Shown here: one piece after another, positions 32,350-40,626 of the stretch
Layout: every line of letters begins with the position of its first letter
Position numbering within the stretch: position 1 is the first letter of the stretch
Assembly: GCF_017349075.1 (NCBI RefSeq)
Contig: NZ_JAFMOF010000005.1
Span: 434,001-498,000, forward strand
From: Streptomyces triculaminicus
GTDB taxonomy: Bacteria > Actinomycetota > Actinomycetes > Streptomycetales > Streptomycetaceae
Direction: 5' to 3'
Length of the DNA stretch: 64,000 nt
Notes under the pieces: model-generated
Seen by the model: only the letters and a program-made list of their open reading frames with translations
Told to the model about the DNA's origin: nothing
Databases searched by the model: none
Translations under genes and position numbers: made by a program

Positions 32350-33201
32350 ATGCCTGTCAGGAACAACTCAACAGCCCGCCAGCTCCGGCTCGGTGTTGAA
32401 CTTCGCAAGCTCAGGGAGCGCGCCGGAGTATCGTCGACTGAAGCCGGTCGACTTCTCGGCACAAGCCAAGCCCAGATCAGCAACATCGAGGCGGGGCGCG
32501 TTGGCGTCAGCGCTGAACGCGTGCGCGCGATGGCTCGCAACTACAGCTGCACTCACATGGAACTCGTGGACGCGCTGGCAAGCATGGCAGTGGAGCGCAG
32601 CCGCGGCTGGTGGTGGGAGTATCAGGGAACGCTTCCCGCCGGTCTTCTCGACCTGGCCGAGGCCGAGCGCCATGCCACGTGCCTGCGCGTTGCACAGGCC
32701 ATCACGATTCCGGGCCTCCTGCAGACTCCCGAGCATGCACGCGCGATCTTCCGCGAGTTCGTGCCGACGCTGATGCCACACGAAGTGGAGTACCGCGTCT
32801 CCCACCGGATCAAGCGGCAAGAAATCCTGTTCCGCAGCGATCCGCCGCCCTACACCGCGATCATCCACGAGGCCGCATTAAGAATGCAGTTCGGCGGAGC
32901 CGAGACGGCCAGAGCGCAGCTCTCCCACGTCATCGACATGAGCGAGCGGGACCATGTGACCGTCGTGGTGATCCCGTTCGACGGCACGTCATTCCCCATC
33001 TCGGGCCACGGCGTGGACTACTTCCACGGGCCAGTCCCGCAGCTCGACACAGTGGCTCTCGACATCACGCATGGCTGCGCGCTTGTCGACACTCAAACCC
33101 ATCTCGAGAGGTATCACCTGACGTTGGACCGGATGGAAAAGGTCGCCCTTCCGCCAGGCCCATCACGCGAACTCATCCACAGCATCGCCCGGGCGACCTG
33201 A
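32350..33201 (+). CDS. XRE regulator with DUF5753 (WhiJ family), locus 2
   Basis: A 283-residue WhiJ-type regulator. The helix-turn-helix is LGVELRKLRERAGVSSTEAG, with SQAQISNIEAGRVGVSAERV. DUF5753 follows: AQAITIPGLLQTPEHARAIF, VEYRVSHRIKRQEILFRSDP, YTAIIHEAALRMQFGG, TVVVIPFDGTSFPISGHGVD. Codon use is slightly less GC-biased at third positions than in its neighbours. Upstream is a divergent ATP-binding gene and downstream a DUF397 gene, giving a complete WhiJ set. Confidence 0.93.
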   Translation: MPVRNNSTARQLRLGVELRKLRERAGVSSTEAGRLLGTSQAQISNIEAGRVGVSAERVRAMARNYSCTHMELVDALASMAVERSRGWWWEYQGTLPAGLLDLAEAERHATCLRVAQAITIPGLLQTPEHARAIFREFVPTLMPHEVEYRVSHRIKRQEILFRSDPPPYTAIIHEAALRMQFGGAETARAQLSHVIDMSERDHVTVVVIPFDGTSFPISGHGVDYFHGPVPQLDTVALDITHGCALVDTQTHLERYHLTLDRMEKVALPPGPSRELIHSIARAT

Positions 33202-33212
33202 GAGGACCGAAC

Positions 33213-33485
33213 GTGACAACGCTCATCTGGCAGAAGTCTTCGTACAGCGAAGCCGCATCCTCCTGCATCTATCTAGCGGCAAGCCCGACGTGGCAGAAGT
33301 CGTCCTTCAGCGGCGAAGGAGACGCGTGCCTCTACCTCGCCAACGCGCCAGCGGAAGCCATCCACCTCCGCGAGAGCGACGCTCCCGACGTGATCGTCAC
33401 GACCACCCCGGCCAGACTCCGCCCCCTCATATCCGCCATAAAGGCCGGCACTCTGACACAGGCACCAGCCCAAACGACCCCCTGA
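33213..33485 (+). CDS. DUF397 protein with duplicated motif (locus 2)
   Basis: A 90-residue protein with GTG start seven bases after AGAGGA. The N-terminal DUF397 motif occurs twice in tandem: LIWQKSSYSEAASSCIYLAA and TWQKSSFSGEGDACLYLANA, followed by a normal middle (IHLRESDAPDVIVTT) and C-terminus (RLRPLISAIKAG). Typical DUF397 proteins have one copy and about 60-70 residues. It lies 11 bases after the XRE stop. Confidence 0.88.
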   Translation: MTTLIWQKSSYSEAASSCIYLAASPTWQKSSFSGEGDACLYLANAPAEAIHLRESDAPDVIVTTTPARLRPLISAIKAGTLTQAPAQTTP

Positions 33486-33494
33486 CCGGACGGT

Positions 33495-33887
33495 CTACCG
33501 GCAAAACGCATCCGCACTGCCGAGGATCTGCGCCGTCTGCGTCGAGGTGGTGCCGAGCTCCTGCATGGTCTTCTTGGCCTGCTCACCGAACGCCTTGGCG
33601 GACGTACTGCGGGCGACGCAAATGGCGTTGCCGTAGGTGATGAGCGAGTCGTCGCTGATGTGGTCGAGATCCGGGTAGTTCTTCCGGACGGACCGGACGT
33701 AGAGCTTCGCCATGCCCCCGTCGAGCGTGCGCACCTTCGCCGGGCTGGAAGACGGGCTCGCGGGAGCCGCGGAACTCGCGGAAGGAGCGGCAGCGGAAGG
33801 GCTGTCGTCGGACGAGTCGCACGCCGAAGTGCCCAGAACGGCGGCAGCCGCAACGCAGAGGGCGAACCGGGAAGAGCGCTTGTACAT
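33495..33887 (-). CDS. DUF732-like lipoprotein
   Basis: A 130-residue lipoprotein: signal peptide FALCVAAAAVLGTSAC with lipobox Cys at about residue 23, a Ser/Ala/Pro linker, then a small helical domain (VRKNYPDLDHISDDSLITYG, then ICVARSTSAKAFGEQ, ADAFCR) with two cysteines, as in DUF732 proteins. Function unknown; surface-anchored. It converges with the DUF397 gene, leaving nine bases between stops. Confidence 0.8.
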   Translation of the reverse strand: MYKRSSRFALCVAAAAVLGTSACDSSDDSPSAAAPSASSAAPASPSSSPAKVRTLDGGMAKLYVRSVRKNYPDLDHISDDSLITYGNAICVARSTSAKAFGEQAKKTMQELGTTSTQTAQILGSADAFCR

Positions 33888-34128
33888 GAATCTCCTGGTA
33901 GATGAACGTCAGGGAACATTCTCACCTATGCCCGCTACGCCCCGTGACGCGGGGCAAGGCAGGGCGCATAGGACGAGGCACACGCCCCCGGGTCACTGCA
34001 AGCTCTGGCCTTCACGTCACACCGGGAGGGGAGACGGCGGTCGGAATTCGAAGGGGTTCGGGATAATGAGTGCCGCCTGCGGCGTCAATCCCTATCAGAG
34101 GTAATCGAAAACCCCCGAAGAAGGTGCA

Positions 34129-34866
34129 ATGCCCGACCTCAAGAGCGGCTCAAAAAAGCAGGACGCGCTTATTCTCGTGTTCACCGTCCTGCCCGCCGGC
34201 GCGGCGGTGGTCGCCACCTGGATAGCCAAGGACGCCCAGGGCGTTACCAAGATCGCCCTGATTGCCCTTATCGCCATTCTCGCGACGGCACCCCCGCTCT
34301 GGGCGTTCTGGCAGCACAAGAAGTCGCGTATCGAGGAGCGAACCCGCCGGGAGGCGCTCCTGGCGCCGATCATCGATTACATCGGCGAAAGCATCACCAA
34401 ACCGTCCGAAGCCCCCGCCAAGGCGGCGCAGATTCATGAACGTCTGGCTCCGCTGCTGGCGGAGAGCCTGGGCGACGGGGTGCGGTGCGCGTTCTACTCG
34501 TACGACGCGAAGAACGAGCGTTTTCTCAAGGAAGTGGCCTCCGGCGGGCCGAACGGCACGCCTGACGAGATCGGGATCCGCTCCGAGAAATTCTCTCGCC
34601 TGAGGCATGTGATGGAACAGAAAGTCCCGGTGTACACGAAGGACATCCTGGACCCTGATGCACAACTGAACTTCACCCTGGGTGGCGGTTATCGATCAAT
34701 TCTTGCTCATGGGGCCTGGGCGGGGGAGGAAGTCCAGGGGGTCCTGATTGTCGACGCCCCGAATCCGGGGGATCTCACGAGGGCCAAAGTGCCGGAAACG
34801 TACGTATGGGTTTTCGCATCTTTGTTCGGCGCCTCAAACGCGCTCAGAATTGCTCCGACCGGGTGA
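34129..34866 (+). CDS. two-helix membrane protein with GAF-like domain
   Basis: A 245-residue protein. Two helices near the N-terminus (ALILVFTVLPAGAAVVATWI and IALIALIAILATAPPLWAFW) are followed by a coiled basic segment and a GAF-like sensory domain (CAFYSYDAKNERFLKEVASG, KFSRLRHVMEQKVPVYTKDI, EEVQGVLIVDAPNPGDLT). No output domain is present, so it may act through a partner. Third-position codon use is relaxed relative to neighbours, and the upstream 240 bases hold no gene, which suggests recent acquisition. AAGGTG precedes the ATG. Confidence 0.78.
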   Translation: MPDLKSGSKKQDALILVFTVLPAGAAVVATWIAKDAQGVTKIALIALIAILATAPPLWAFWQHKKSRIEERTRREALLAPIIDYIGESITKPSEAPAKAAQIHERLAPLLAESLGDGVRCAFYSYDAKNERFLKEVASGGPNGTPDEIGIRSEKFSRLRHVMEQKVPVYTKDILDPDAQLNFTLGGGYRSILAHGAWAGEEVQGVLIVDAPNPGDLTRAKVPETYVWVFASLFGASNALRIAPTG

Positions 34867-34975
34867 CGGAGCCTCGAGCAGAGGGTAAAACAGTAAAGAT
34901 GCTCGGAACCGAGCGGGAACCCGCTCGCGGCTCGCACGAGTCGATGCGCATCTAGAGACAGTTGGGGGAACCGTC

Positions 34976-35158
34976 ATGCCTGAGCGTGAATCGGCGATCA
35001 TTACATCAGGACATCGCTGGATGGCCGGCCAGGAATCCACCGATGCCTACATCACCAAGGTGCTCCAGTTGGCCGCAACGACTCCTGGCCAGGAGCTGTT
35101 CCGCTGGATAAGGTCCAGGATCGCCCTGGTCCTGCAGGCTCACCACAGGGGGTCGTGA
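34976..35158 (+). CDS. 60-residue protein, unknown
   Basis: A short gene with a strong GGGGGAA site seven bases before ATG: MPERESAIITSGHRWMAGQE, then STDAYITKVLQLAATTPGQE and a basic amphipathic end (FRWIRSRIALVLQAHHRG). It follows the GAF-membrane gene by 109 bases on the same strand and shares its relaxed codon use, so they may form one unit. No recognised domain. Confidence 0.6.
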   Translation: MPERESAIITSGHRWMAGQESTDAYITKVLQLAATTPGQELFRWIRSRIALVLQAHHRGS

Positions 35159-35246
35159 GCCGAGGCGCGGCAAGCCGTTCCGGGTACCGGGGAGCGTGGG
35201 ATCAACGCGCCCCGGTCACCGCCATGCCCGGCGGCCCGCCGAACCG

Positions 35247-35675
35247 TCACAGCACCTTGAACAGGTAGACGTCGGAATGCCCGCCGGGCACGCCCGGCAC
35301 GCGCCCGACTTCCGCGTAGCCGTGGCGCTGATAGAAGCCCGGCGCCTGGAAGGTGAAGGATGAGACCGTGACGCGGTCGCAGCCGCGTCGTACGGCCTCG
35401 GCCTCAGCCTCGCGCAACAGCTTCGAACCCCAGCCGTCCGCGCGGGAGGCCTCCCGTACCCACAGCAGCTCGATCCCGCACAGTCCGCCCCAGGTCCAGG
35501 CGGTGAGGCCGCCGATCAGCTCGCCGTCCTCGTCCGTGACCCTCACCGAGAACTCTCCGCGAGGGGCGGTGCCGGTGGCGACGTCGTTGAAGGCGACGAG
35601 TTCGTTCTCGAGCCGCTTGGTGAGCTCGGCGTCTTTTCCACTGACGGTCAGCACGCGCTTGTCCACAGCAGTCAT
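35247..35675 (-). CDS. GNAT N-acetyltransferase
   Basis: A 142-residue GNAT enzyme. The acetyl-CoA site is in LLWVREASRADGWGSKLLRE (motif A, with GWGSKLL), preceded by LIGGLTAWTWGGLCGIE and followed by VSSFTFQAPGFYQRHGYAEV. The substrate is unknown. The upstream neighbour, 39 bases away on the same strand, is an HxlR regulator. ATG at 35675 is the start that fits the family. Confidence 0.92.
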   Translation of the reverse strand: MTAVDKRVLTVSGKDAELTKRLENELVAFNDVATGTAPRGEFSVRVTDEDGELIGGLTAWTWGGLCGIELLWVREASRADGWGSKLLREAEAEAVRRGCDRVTVSSFTFQAPGFYQRHGYAEVGRVPGVPGGHSDVYLFKVL

Positions 35676-35714
35676 GAACCGCAGTATGCGCACACGCCGA
35701 GCGGCGCTCGCCAT

Positions 35715-36137
35715 TCAATAACCGGGGGCGTCCCGTACGGCCGCTCCCCATTCCCACATGCTGTGCACCACCGGCTCCAGTGCCCGGCCCCGCGTGGTCA
35801 GGACGTAGCGGACCCGCGGGGGCCAGCCGGGGATGCGGTGGCGCTCGATGACGCCCGCGCTGGTCAACTGGGCCAGCCGGTCGGAGAGGACCTTGTCCGA
35901 AAGGACGGGCAGGGCGGCGGACAGCTCGGTGTACGTGGCCTGATCGCGGCGAAGGAATTCGCGGAGGATCAGCGGCGTCCAGCGGCCCCCCAGCGCGGCG
36001 AGGGTGATGTCGACGGGGCAGAGAGGTTCGCTGCCCGGCGGAACGAGAGCGCTGTCCGGGCAATCCGCCAGCGGACCGTCCTGGCCACCCGGCCCGATGC
36101 CCGGGGGCCGTGCGTGTCCAACTGTTTGGTGAGCCAC
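35715..36137 (-). CDS. HxlR-family transcriptional regulator
   Basis: A 140-residue winged-helix regulator: CPVDITLAALGGRWTPLILR, then FLRRDQATYTELSAALPVLS, DRLAQLTSAGVIERHRIPGW and VRYVLTTRGRALEPVVHSMW. The conserved Cys before the first helix is present (EPLCPVD) and in HxlR proteins can sense electrophiles. The GTG start has an AGGAGG site seven bases upstream. Divergent from the broken metallo-hydrolase gene, which it probably once controlled. Confidence 0.92.
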   Translation of the reverse strand: MAHQTVGHARPPGIGPGGQDGPLADCPDSALVPPGSEPLCPVDITLAALGGRWTPLILREFLRRDQATYTELSAALPVLSDKVLSDRLAQLTSAGVIERHRIPGWPPRVRYVLTTRGRALEPVVHSMWEWGAAVRDAPGY

Positions 36138-36200
36138 GAAAGCCCCTCCTAACGTCTCGTCGCGAACCGTCCGCCCGCCCGCTTCCCTCCAGGGAGACCC

Positions 36201-36873
36201 ATGCGCATCCACCACCTCAACTGCGGTTCTCTCCGGAAGATTCCACAGCTCGGGGGAGAGCACCCGGCCCGCGCCGCGAACGGCGAACCGGCCGTCCGCG
36301 AACTGGCCGTCGTCTGCCATTGCCTGCTCATCGAGACGGACTCGGACGGGCTGGTCCTGGTCGACGCCGGCCTCGGCGCCGCATCACCGGCACAGCCTCG
36401 GCCACTTCATGCCGGCCCACCGGGCCCACGGCCCGCTGCTGACGCCCGCACTCGTGGACGGGCGTACGGAGTGGTTCGGCTTCCCGGGCGTGGCGCGCCC
36501 GCAGGGTCTGGCATGCGAGCTGCTGCTTGTGCCGCTGCCCGGTCACTCGGCGGGACACGCGGGTGTCGCCGTGCGCGACGACGACGGAAGGTGGCTGCTG
36601 CACACGGGCGACGCGTACCTGTACCACGGCGAGATCGAGCACACCCCCGCTCTCTGCCACCCCGTTCTCGAGCCGGTCCAGCAGGGAGCGCAGACCGACG
36701 TCGCGGCTCGCGTCGCCGCCCGCGACCGACTGCGCGACCTGCGCCGCGACCACGCGGAAGAGGTCACCGTCTTCAGCGCCCACGACCCGTGGGAGCTGGC
36801 CCGACTCGCCGCCCGCGCGGGCGGGTCGTCCTCGCGCGGCGCGCGTGGCGCGCGCCACGGAAATATGCGTTGA
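36201..36873 (+). pseudogene. metallo-beta-lactamase-fold hydrolase, internal deletion and frameshift
   Basis: The first 60 codons (MRIHHLNCGSLRKIPQLGGE, then VCHCLLIETDSDGLVLVDAGLG) are the start of an MBL hydrolase of about 280 residues. The rest continues in another frame from about 36390: GPLLTPALVDGRTEWFGFPG, LLLVPLPGHSAGHAGVAVRD, LLHTGDAYLYHGEIEHT. The intervening segment, which in the family carries HxHxDH, is absent, so the gene has lost roughly 80 codons plus its frame and cannot be active. The two halves are codon-biased like real coding sequence, pointing to recent decay. Confidence 0.82.
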
Positions 36874-36952
36874 TCGCGGCGACATAAGACGGCAAGATCG
36901 CTTACGGCCTGGTACGGACCAGTGCGCCACCGTCCCGCGTATCGAGGTGCCC

Positions 36953-37655
36953 GTGATCCAGTACGTCCTCCCGGCCATTCCCGGGCTCATGACGGTCGGG
37001 GCGCTCGCCGCCGCGGCCCGCGTGATCGTACGGCGCCGGCGTCTCAACGAGGCGTGGTACCGGGGCGTGACCGTCGAAGGGCGCTGCCTGCGGACGTTCG
37101 TGACCACGGCGACATGGCGACGCGGCATGCACGAGAGCACGAACAGCACGATCAGCCACGCGTACGAGTTCACGACCCCGGACGGCCGGACGCTGCGCTT
37201 CGAGGAGGACGGGCCGTCGACGGTCTTCGAGGGCGACATCGTCCTCGTGCGCTACCCGCAGGGCCGGCCGGACCTGGCGACGGCCCTGCCGCCGGGCGAC
37301 CGCGCGACCAAGGCCAAGTTCCGCATGACGCTGGGCTTTCTGACCTTCGGCACGCTGCTGTGCGTGGCGGTGACGTGCGTATTCGCCTTCACCACGAGCC
37401 TCATGACGGACATGTTCGAGAAGACCCGGGACATGAAGCCGCCGGCGTCCCCCACGTCCCCCGAGTCTCCGGCGGCGCACCCAGAACCCCCGCGCTACCC
37501 TCGCTCCCCCGCTCCCCACCGGCCCGCCCGACGACTTCCCCACCGGCCCGCCCGACGGCTTCCCGAGCGACTTCCCCACCGGCTTCCCAAGCCGCCGGGG
37601 GACCGACCCGCTAGAGGGTCCCGGCGGCGGCTGTGGCCGTGGCCGTGTTCAGTAG
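36953..37655 (+). CDS. DUF3592-like membrane protein, probable frameshift near the 3' end
   Basis: GTG start five bases after GAGG. The protein has an N-terminal helix (VIQYVLPAIPGLMTVGALAA), a DUF3592-like beta domain (WYRGVTVEGRCLRTF, ISHAYEFTTPDGRTLRFEED, FEGDIVLVRYPQGRPDLA) and a second helix (LGFLTFGTLLCVAVTCVFAF). As written, the frame then runs antisense through the whole next gene to 38389. Removing one base of the C5 run at 37506-37510 instead gives a natural Pro/Gly/Phe tail (LPTGPPDDFPTGPPDGFPSD) ending at 37655, seven bases into the convergent gene. I therefore give 37655 as the likely end. Confidence 0.7.
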
Positions 37656-38350
37656 CCGATCGTGAAGCGGCGCTGGACGAAGCGGGGCAGCTCCACCTCG
37701 TCGATCAGGGCGACGGCGGCGTCCTCCGCGGAGATGCGGCTGAGTCCGTCGGCATCCCGGACCACCTGGTCGGTGCCGATCCGGAACCGACCGGTGCGCT
37801 CGCCGGGGGCGATGGCCTCGGCCGGACTGAAGTAGGTCCAGAGCCGGTTGGACGTGCGCAGAACGTTCAGGCCGTCCCGGGCTCCGCGTGCCGCGGCCGC
37901 GTACTCGCGGGGCAGTCCGAGCTGGTCGAGGGTCTCGTGTATCCGGTCGACGTCGTCGGCGAGCGCCACTCCGGGCTCGGTCTCCAGGCTGCCGGCTCCG
38001 CCGATCACGATCAGCCGGGTCCTGGGGTGGCTCTCCAGGGCCTTGAGCAGCGCCCGGGCGGCGGTGGAGTGGACCGTGGGGTCGGCGATGGAGCGCCGCA
38101 CGGTGTCCGCGAGGTCCTTGGCCGCGTTGCCCGGCTGGAACCCGCTGATCAGCACGTCCAGGCCGGGCAGGACGGCGGCGATGCTCGCGGGGTCGAGGAC
38201 GTCCACGCCGGCCCAGGTGACGTTCGCGCGGCGCTCGTCGATCTGCGAGGCGTCGCGGCTGAGTGCCGTGACGTGGTGCCCGCGGCCGAGTGCCTCGGTG
38301 ACGACCCGGCTGCCGATGGTGCCGGTGGCGCCGATCACTCCGATGTGCAT
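37649..38350 (-). CDS. NAD(P)-binding protein (NmrA/atypical SDR type)
   Basis: A 233-residue Rossmann protein starting MHIGVIGATGTIGSRVVTEA (GxxGxxG), with VTALSRD as the end of beta-2 and LIVIGGAGSLE later. It lacks the YxxxK catalytic pair of classical SDRs and resembles atypical NmrA-like NAD(P)-binding reductases or redox sensors. GGGGAG lies just before the ATG. It is divergent from a TetR gene with a perfect 7-bp inverted repeat between them, so it is probably its target. Confidence 0.9.
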   Translation of the reverse strand: MHIGVIGATGTIGSRVVTEALGRGHHVTALSRDASQIDERRANVTWAGVDVLDPASIAAVLPGLDVLISGFQPGNAAKDLADTVRRSIADPTVHSTAARALLKALESHPRTRLIVIGGAGSLETEPGVALADDVDRIHETLDQLGLPREYAAAARGARDGLNVLRTSNRLWTYFSPAEAIAPGERTGRFRIGTDQVVRDADGLSRISAEDAAVALIDEVELPRFVQRRFTIGY

Positions 38351-38427
38351 GGTTCTCCCCTTGTTCATGCCGGTTGTTCATGCGCGTAGTTCAGGCCCGG
38401 ACATGCCGACTATCGCCGTACGTCTGG

Positions 38428-38452
38428 ACGCCGTGCGAAAACTATACGGCGT
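38428..38452. promoter_or_regulatory. TetR operator candidate
   Basis: ACGCCGT (38428-38434) and ACGGCGT (38446-38452) form a perfect inverted repeat with an 11-base A-rich centre, in the gap between the divergent NAD(P)-binding and TetR genes. Such a site, 48 bases before the TetR start, fits autoregulation. Confidence 0.6.
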
Positions 38453-38499
38453 GAAGTTTCTGCACGGCAATCACTTCCGTGGCGCTGTAGAGTGCCCGC

Positions 38500-39216
38500 A
38501 TGGCAGGTACCGGGACCAGAGGGCGGCGCGAGCGGCTGCGGGCCGAGACGACGGCCGAAATCAAGAGCGTGGCGCTGGAGTTGATGGCTTCGGGCGGCCC
38601 CGGCGCGATCACGCTGCGCGCCATCGCGCGCGAGATGGGCATGACCGCCAACGCCATCTACGGCTACTTCGCCACCCGCGACGACCTGGTCACCACGCTC
38701 ATCAACGACGTGTACACCTCGCTCGCCAACGCCGTCGACGCCGCCTGGGACGCCGCCCCCGCCAAGGACCCGGCCGACCGGATCCGGGCATGGGCGCATG
38801 CCTTCCGTGGCTGGGCGCTGGCCAACCCCGAAGGCTTCCGCCTCATCTACGGCGACCCCGTACCCGGCTACATCGCCCCCGAGGACGGCGCCGCCCCGGA
38901 CGCCGCGCAGCGGGTCTGCACCGGCCTCACCGCCCTCGCGGCCGCCGCCTGGCCGCACGCCGAACACCTCTACGCGGACAGCGACTTCCAGTGGTCCGAC
39001 TTCGACGCCGGTCTCCTCGGCAAGGTCCGCCCGGCCTTTCCCGACCTCCCCCCGGCCGCCGTGGCACTCGCCCTGCGCATCTGGGGCCACTTGCACGGCC
39101 TGGTGTCACTGGAGATCTACGGCCATCTGGGCACCCAGACCATGAGCCCGGACAAGCTCTTCCATGAAGAACTGACCCAACTCGTCCGGTCGTTGGGCAT
39201 CGCACCGAAGGCCTGA
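38500..39216 (+). CDS. TetR-family regulator
   Basis: A 238-residue repressor. The N-terminal DNA-binding domain is VALELMASGGPGAITLRAIA followed by REMGMTANAIYGYFATRDDL. The C-terminal effector domain (IRAWAHAFRGWALANPEGFR, then LALRIWGHLHGLVSLEIYGH) is the TetR_C_13/WHG type. It is divergent from the NAD(P)-binding gene, with an inverted repeat between. Confidence 0.95.
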   Translation: MAGTGTRGRRERLRAETTAEIKSVALELMASGGPGAITLRAIAREMGMTANAIYGYFATRDDLVTTLINDVYTSLANAVDAAWDAAPAKDPADRIRAWAHAFRGWALANPEGFRLIYGDPVPGYIAPEDGAAPDAAQRVCTGLTALAAAAWPHAEHLYADSDFQWSDFDAGLLGKVRPAFPDLPPAAVALALRIWGHLHGLVSLEIYGHLGTQTMSPDKLFHEELTQLVRSLGIAPKA

Positions 39217-39245
39217 CGGCGTAGCGGTCGGTCACGCACCCGCCC

Positions 39246-39554
39246 TCACTCCTCCTCCCGCGCCTCCATGATCACCAGCGTGCCCTGGCTGCCGGCGCGG
39301 ACGGCATGCCGGGCGCCGGCCGTCACCACGTACATCTCGCCCGGCCCCACCGTCGCATCGACGCCTTCGACCGTCAGCTCCAGCCTGCCGTCGAGCACCA
39401 GCAGCACCTCGGTGGTGCCGTGGACCTCCTCCTCGAGCGGCAGTGCGTCCATGCGCAGCACCTTCACGCAGGCCGCGCCCACCTCACCCAGCACACGGGA
39501 TCTCCACGCCTCCGGCAGCTCGGCCGCGGTCCCGAACAGGCTGACCACACCCAC
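39246..39554 (-). CDS. small cupin protein
   Basis: A 102-residue single-domain cupin: VKVLRMDALPLEEEVHGTTE, VLLVLDGRLELTVEGVDATV, GPGEMYVVTAGARHAVRAGS. The usual metal ligands are partly conserved (H in EEVHGTTE and H in ARHAV). The GTG at 39554 has GGGGAG seven bases upstream; an ATG further upstream (39572) has none. Role unknown; often sugar or small-ligand binding. Confidence 0.82.
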   Translation of the reverse strand: MGVVSLFGTAAELPEAWRSRVLGEVGAACVKVLRMDALPLEEEVHGTTEVLLVLDGRLELTVEGVDATVGPGEMYVVTAGARHAVRAGSQGTLVIMEAREEE

Positions 39555-39734
39555 GAGATGACTCCCCTCCACATCGCGATCAATTGATGTCAGGAAGCTA
39601 TCCGGCCTGGGACAACAGGTGGTCGACCGTTAAGCAAAACCTCTCATCGCGCGTCCCGTTCCGTTCGCCTTCTGTCCGGCGGGTCCGGATACGCACCGTG
39701 GCGCTCTCGCCGAAGTCCTGGGAGTGTTGCCGCC

Positions 39735-40007
39735 ATGACGACGAAGCTGTACGTGGGCAACTTGGGCTGGAACACGACGGACGACGCGCTTCGGCAGGCT
39801 TTCGCGGCGTACGGCCAGGTCGTCGACACCATCGTCATGCGCGACCGCGACACGGGCCGCTCCAGGGGATTCGGCTTCGTCACCATGGGCTCCCCCGGCG
39901 AGGCCGACGCGGCGATCAACGGACTCCACGAGCAGGAACTCGAGGGGCGCCGCATCAAGGTCAACGTGGCCAACGCCAAGCCCCGCGGCGGAGGCCGCGG
40001 CTACTAG
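39735..40007 (+). CDS. single-RRM RNA-binding protein
   Basis: A 90-residue protein composed of one RRM: RNP2 KLYVGNLGWN and RNP1 RSRGFGFVTM are both intact, ending in a Gly-rich tail (KPRGGGRGY). Bacterial proteins of this type resemble the cold-induced Rbp proteins of cyanobacteria. It probably binds RNA in the cytosol. GGGAG lies upstream of the ATG. Preceded by a 160-base gap without genes. Confidence 0.93.
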   Translation: MTTKLYVGNLGWNTTDDALRQAFAAYGQVVDTIVMRDRDTGRSRGFGFVTMGSPGEADAAINGLHEQELEGRRIKVNVANAKPRGGGRGY

Positions 40008-40065
40008 GCGGCCAACGCCTCCGGCCGCCTCCGGTCGCCGCGCCGGCGCCGACGCGGCCGCCGGC

Positions 40066-40494
40066 TCACGGACGGACGAGGGCCTGCTCCAGCAGGCCGT
40101 GAAGGACGCGCTGCTCCTGCGGGCTGAGGCCGGACAGCGGGGATTCCACGGCGAGGAGCTCGAGGAGGCGTGCGCGCAGAGCGGTGCCCTCGGCGGTGAG
40201 GACGAGGTGCTTGGCGCGGCGGTCGGTGGGGTGCGGGTGCCGCTCGACCAGGCTCTGCTTCTCCAGCTTGTCGACGACGAAGGTGGTGTTGGAGGGCTCG
40301 CAGCTCATGCGCTCGGCGAGCTCCCGCATGGTCATCGGCCCGCTCATCTCCCGCAGCGCGGTCGCCTGGGACGCGGTGAGGCCGAGGGTGGCGGCGCGCT
40401 CCCGTACGTGCTCGGCGATCCGCTGGGCCAGTCCGTTCACCAGACCGCACAGCTGTCGCTCGGCGATGGCCTGCGTCTCCGGGGACGTCGTCAT
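40066..40494 (-). CDS. MarR-family regulator
   Basis: A 142-residue winged-helix regulator: LTASQATALREMSGPMTMRE, LAERMSCEPSNTTFVVDKLE, LVERHPHPTDRRAKHLVLTA. These are helix 3 to the wing of MarR proteins. Divergent from the MBL hydrolase gene across 132 bases that hold a near-perfect palindrome. Confidence 0.94.
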   Translation of the reverse strand: MTTSPETQAIAERQLCGLVNGLAQRIAEHVRERAATLGLTASQATALREMSGPMTMRELAERMSCEPSNTTFVVDKLEKQSLVERHPHPTDRRAKHLVLTAEGTALRARLLELLAVESPLSGLSPQEQRVLHGLLEQALVRP

Positions 40495-40534
40495 ACCACC
40501 ACCCTACCAAGTCCATCAAAGCCAAACATTTACA

Positions 40535-40551
40535 GCTTGAATGATTCGAGC
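40535..40551. promoter_or_regulatory. MarR operator candidate
   Basis: GCTTGAAT-G-ATTCGAGC (40535-40551), a palindrome with one mismatch, in an unusually AT-rich stretch between the divergent MarR and MBL hydrolase genes. Size and symmetry fit MarR boxes. Confidence 0.6.
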
Positions 40552-40626
40552 TTGATGCTTATGGTGGGCGTCGCCGCCGCGGGGAAACGTGGCGACGACC
40601 CGACGACGACCCACAGGGGAGCACCC

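Noticed and set aside
30281..36873. Prophage or integrative element in the accessory region
   Set aside because: No integrase, excisionase, phage structural gene or tRNA attachment site is visible, despite mixed gene content.
36527..38389. A 620-codon plus-strand frame through the DUF3592-like gene and across the NAD(P)-binding gene
   Set aside because: Only the part from 36953 to about 37505 looks coding; the rest is antisense to a good Rossmann gene and is better explained by a one-base frameshift.
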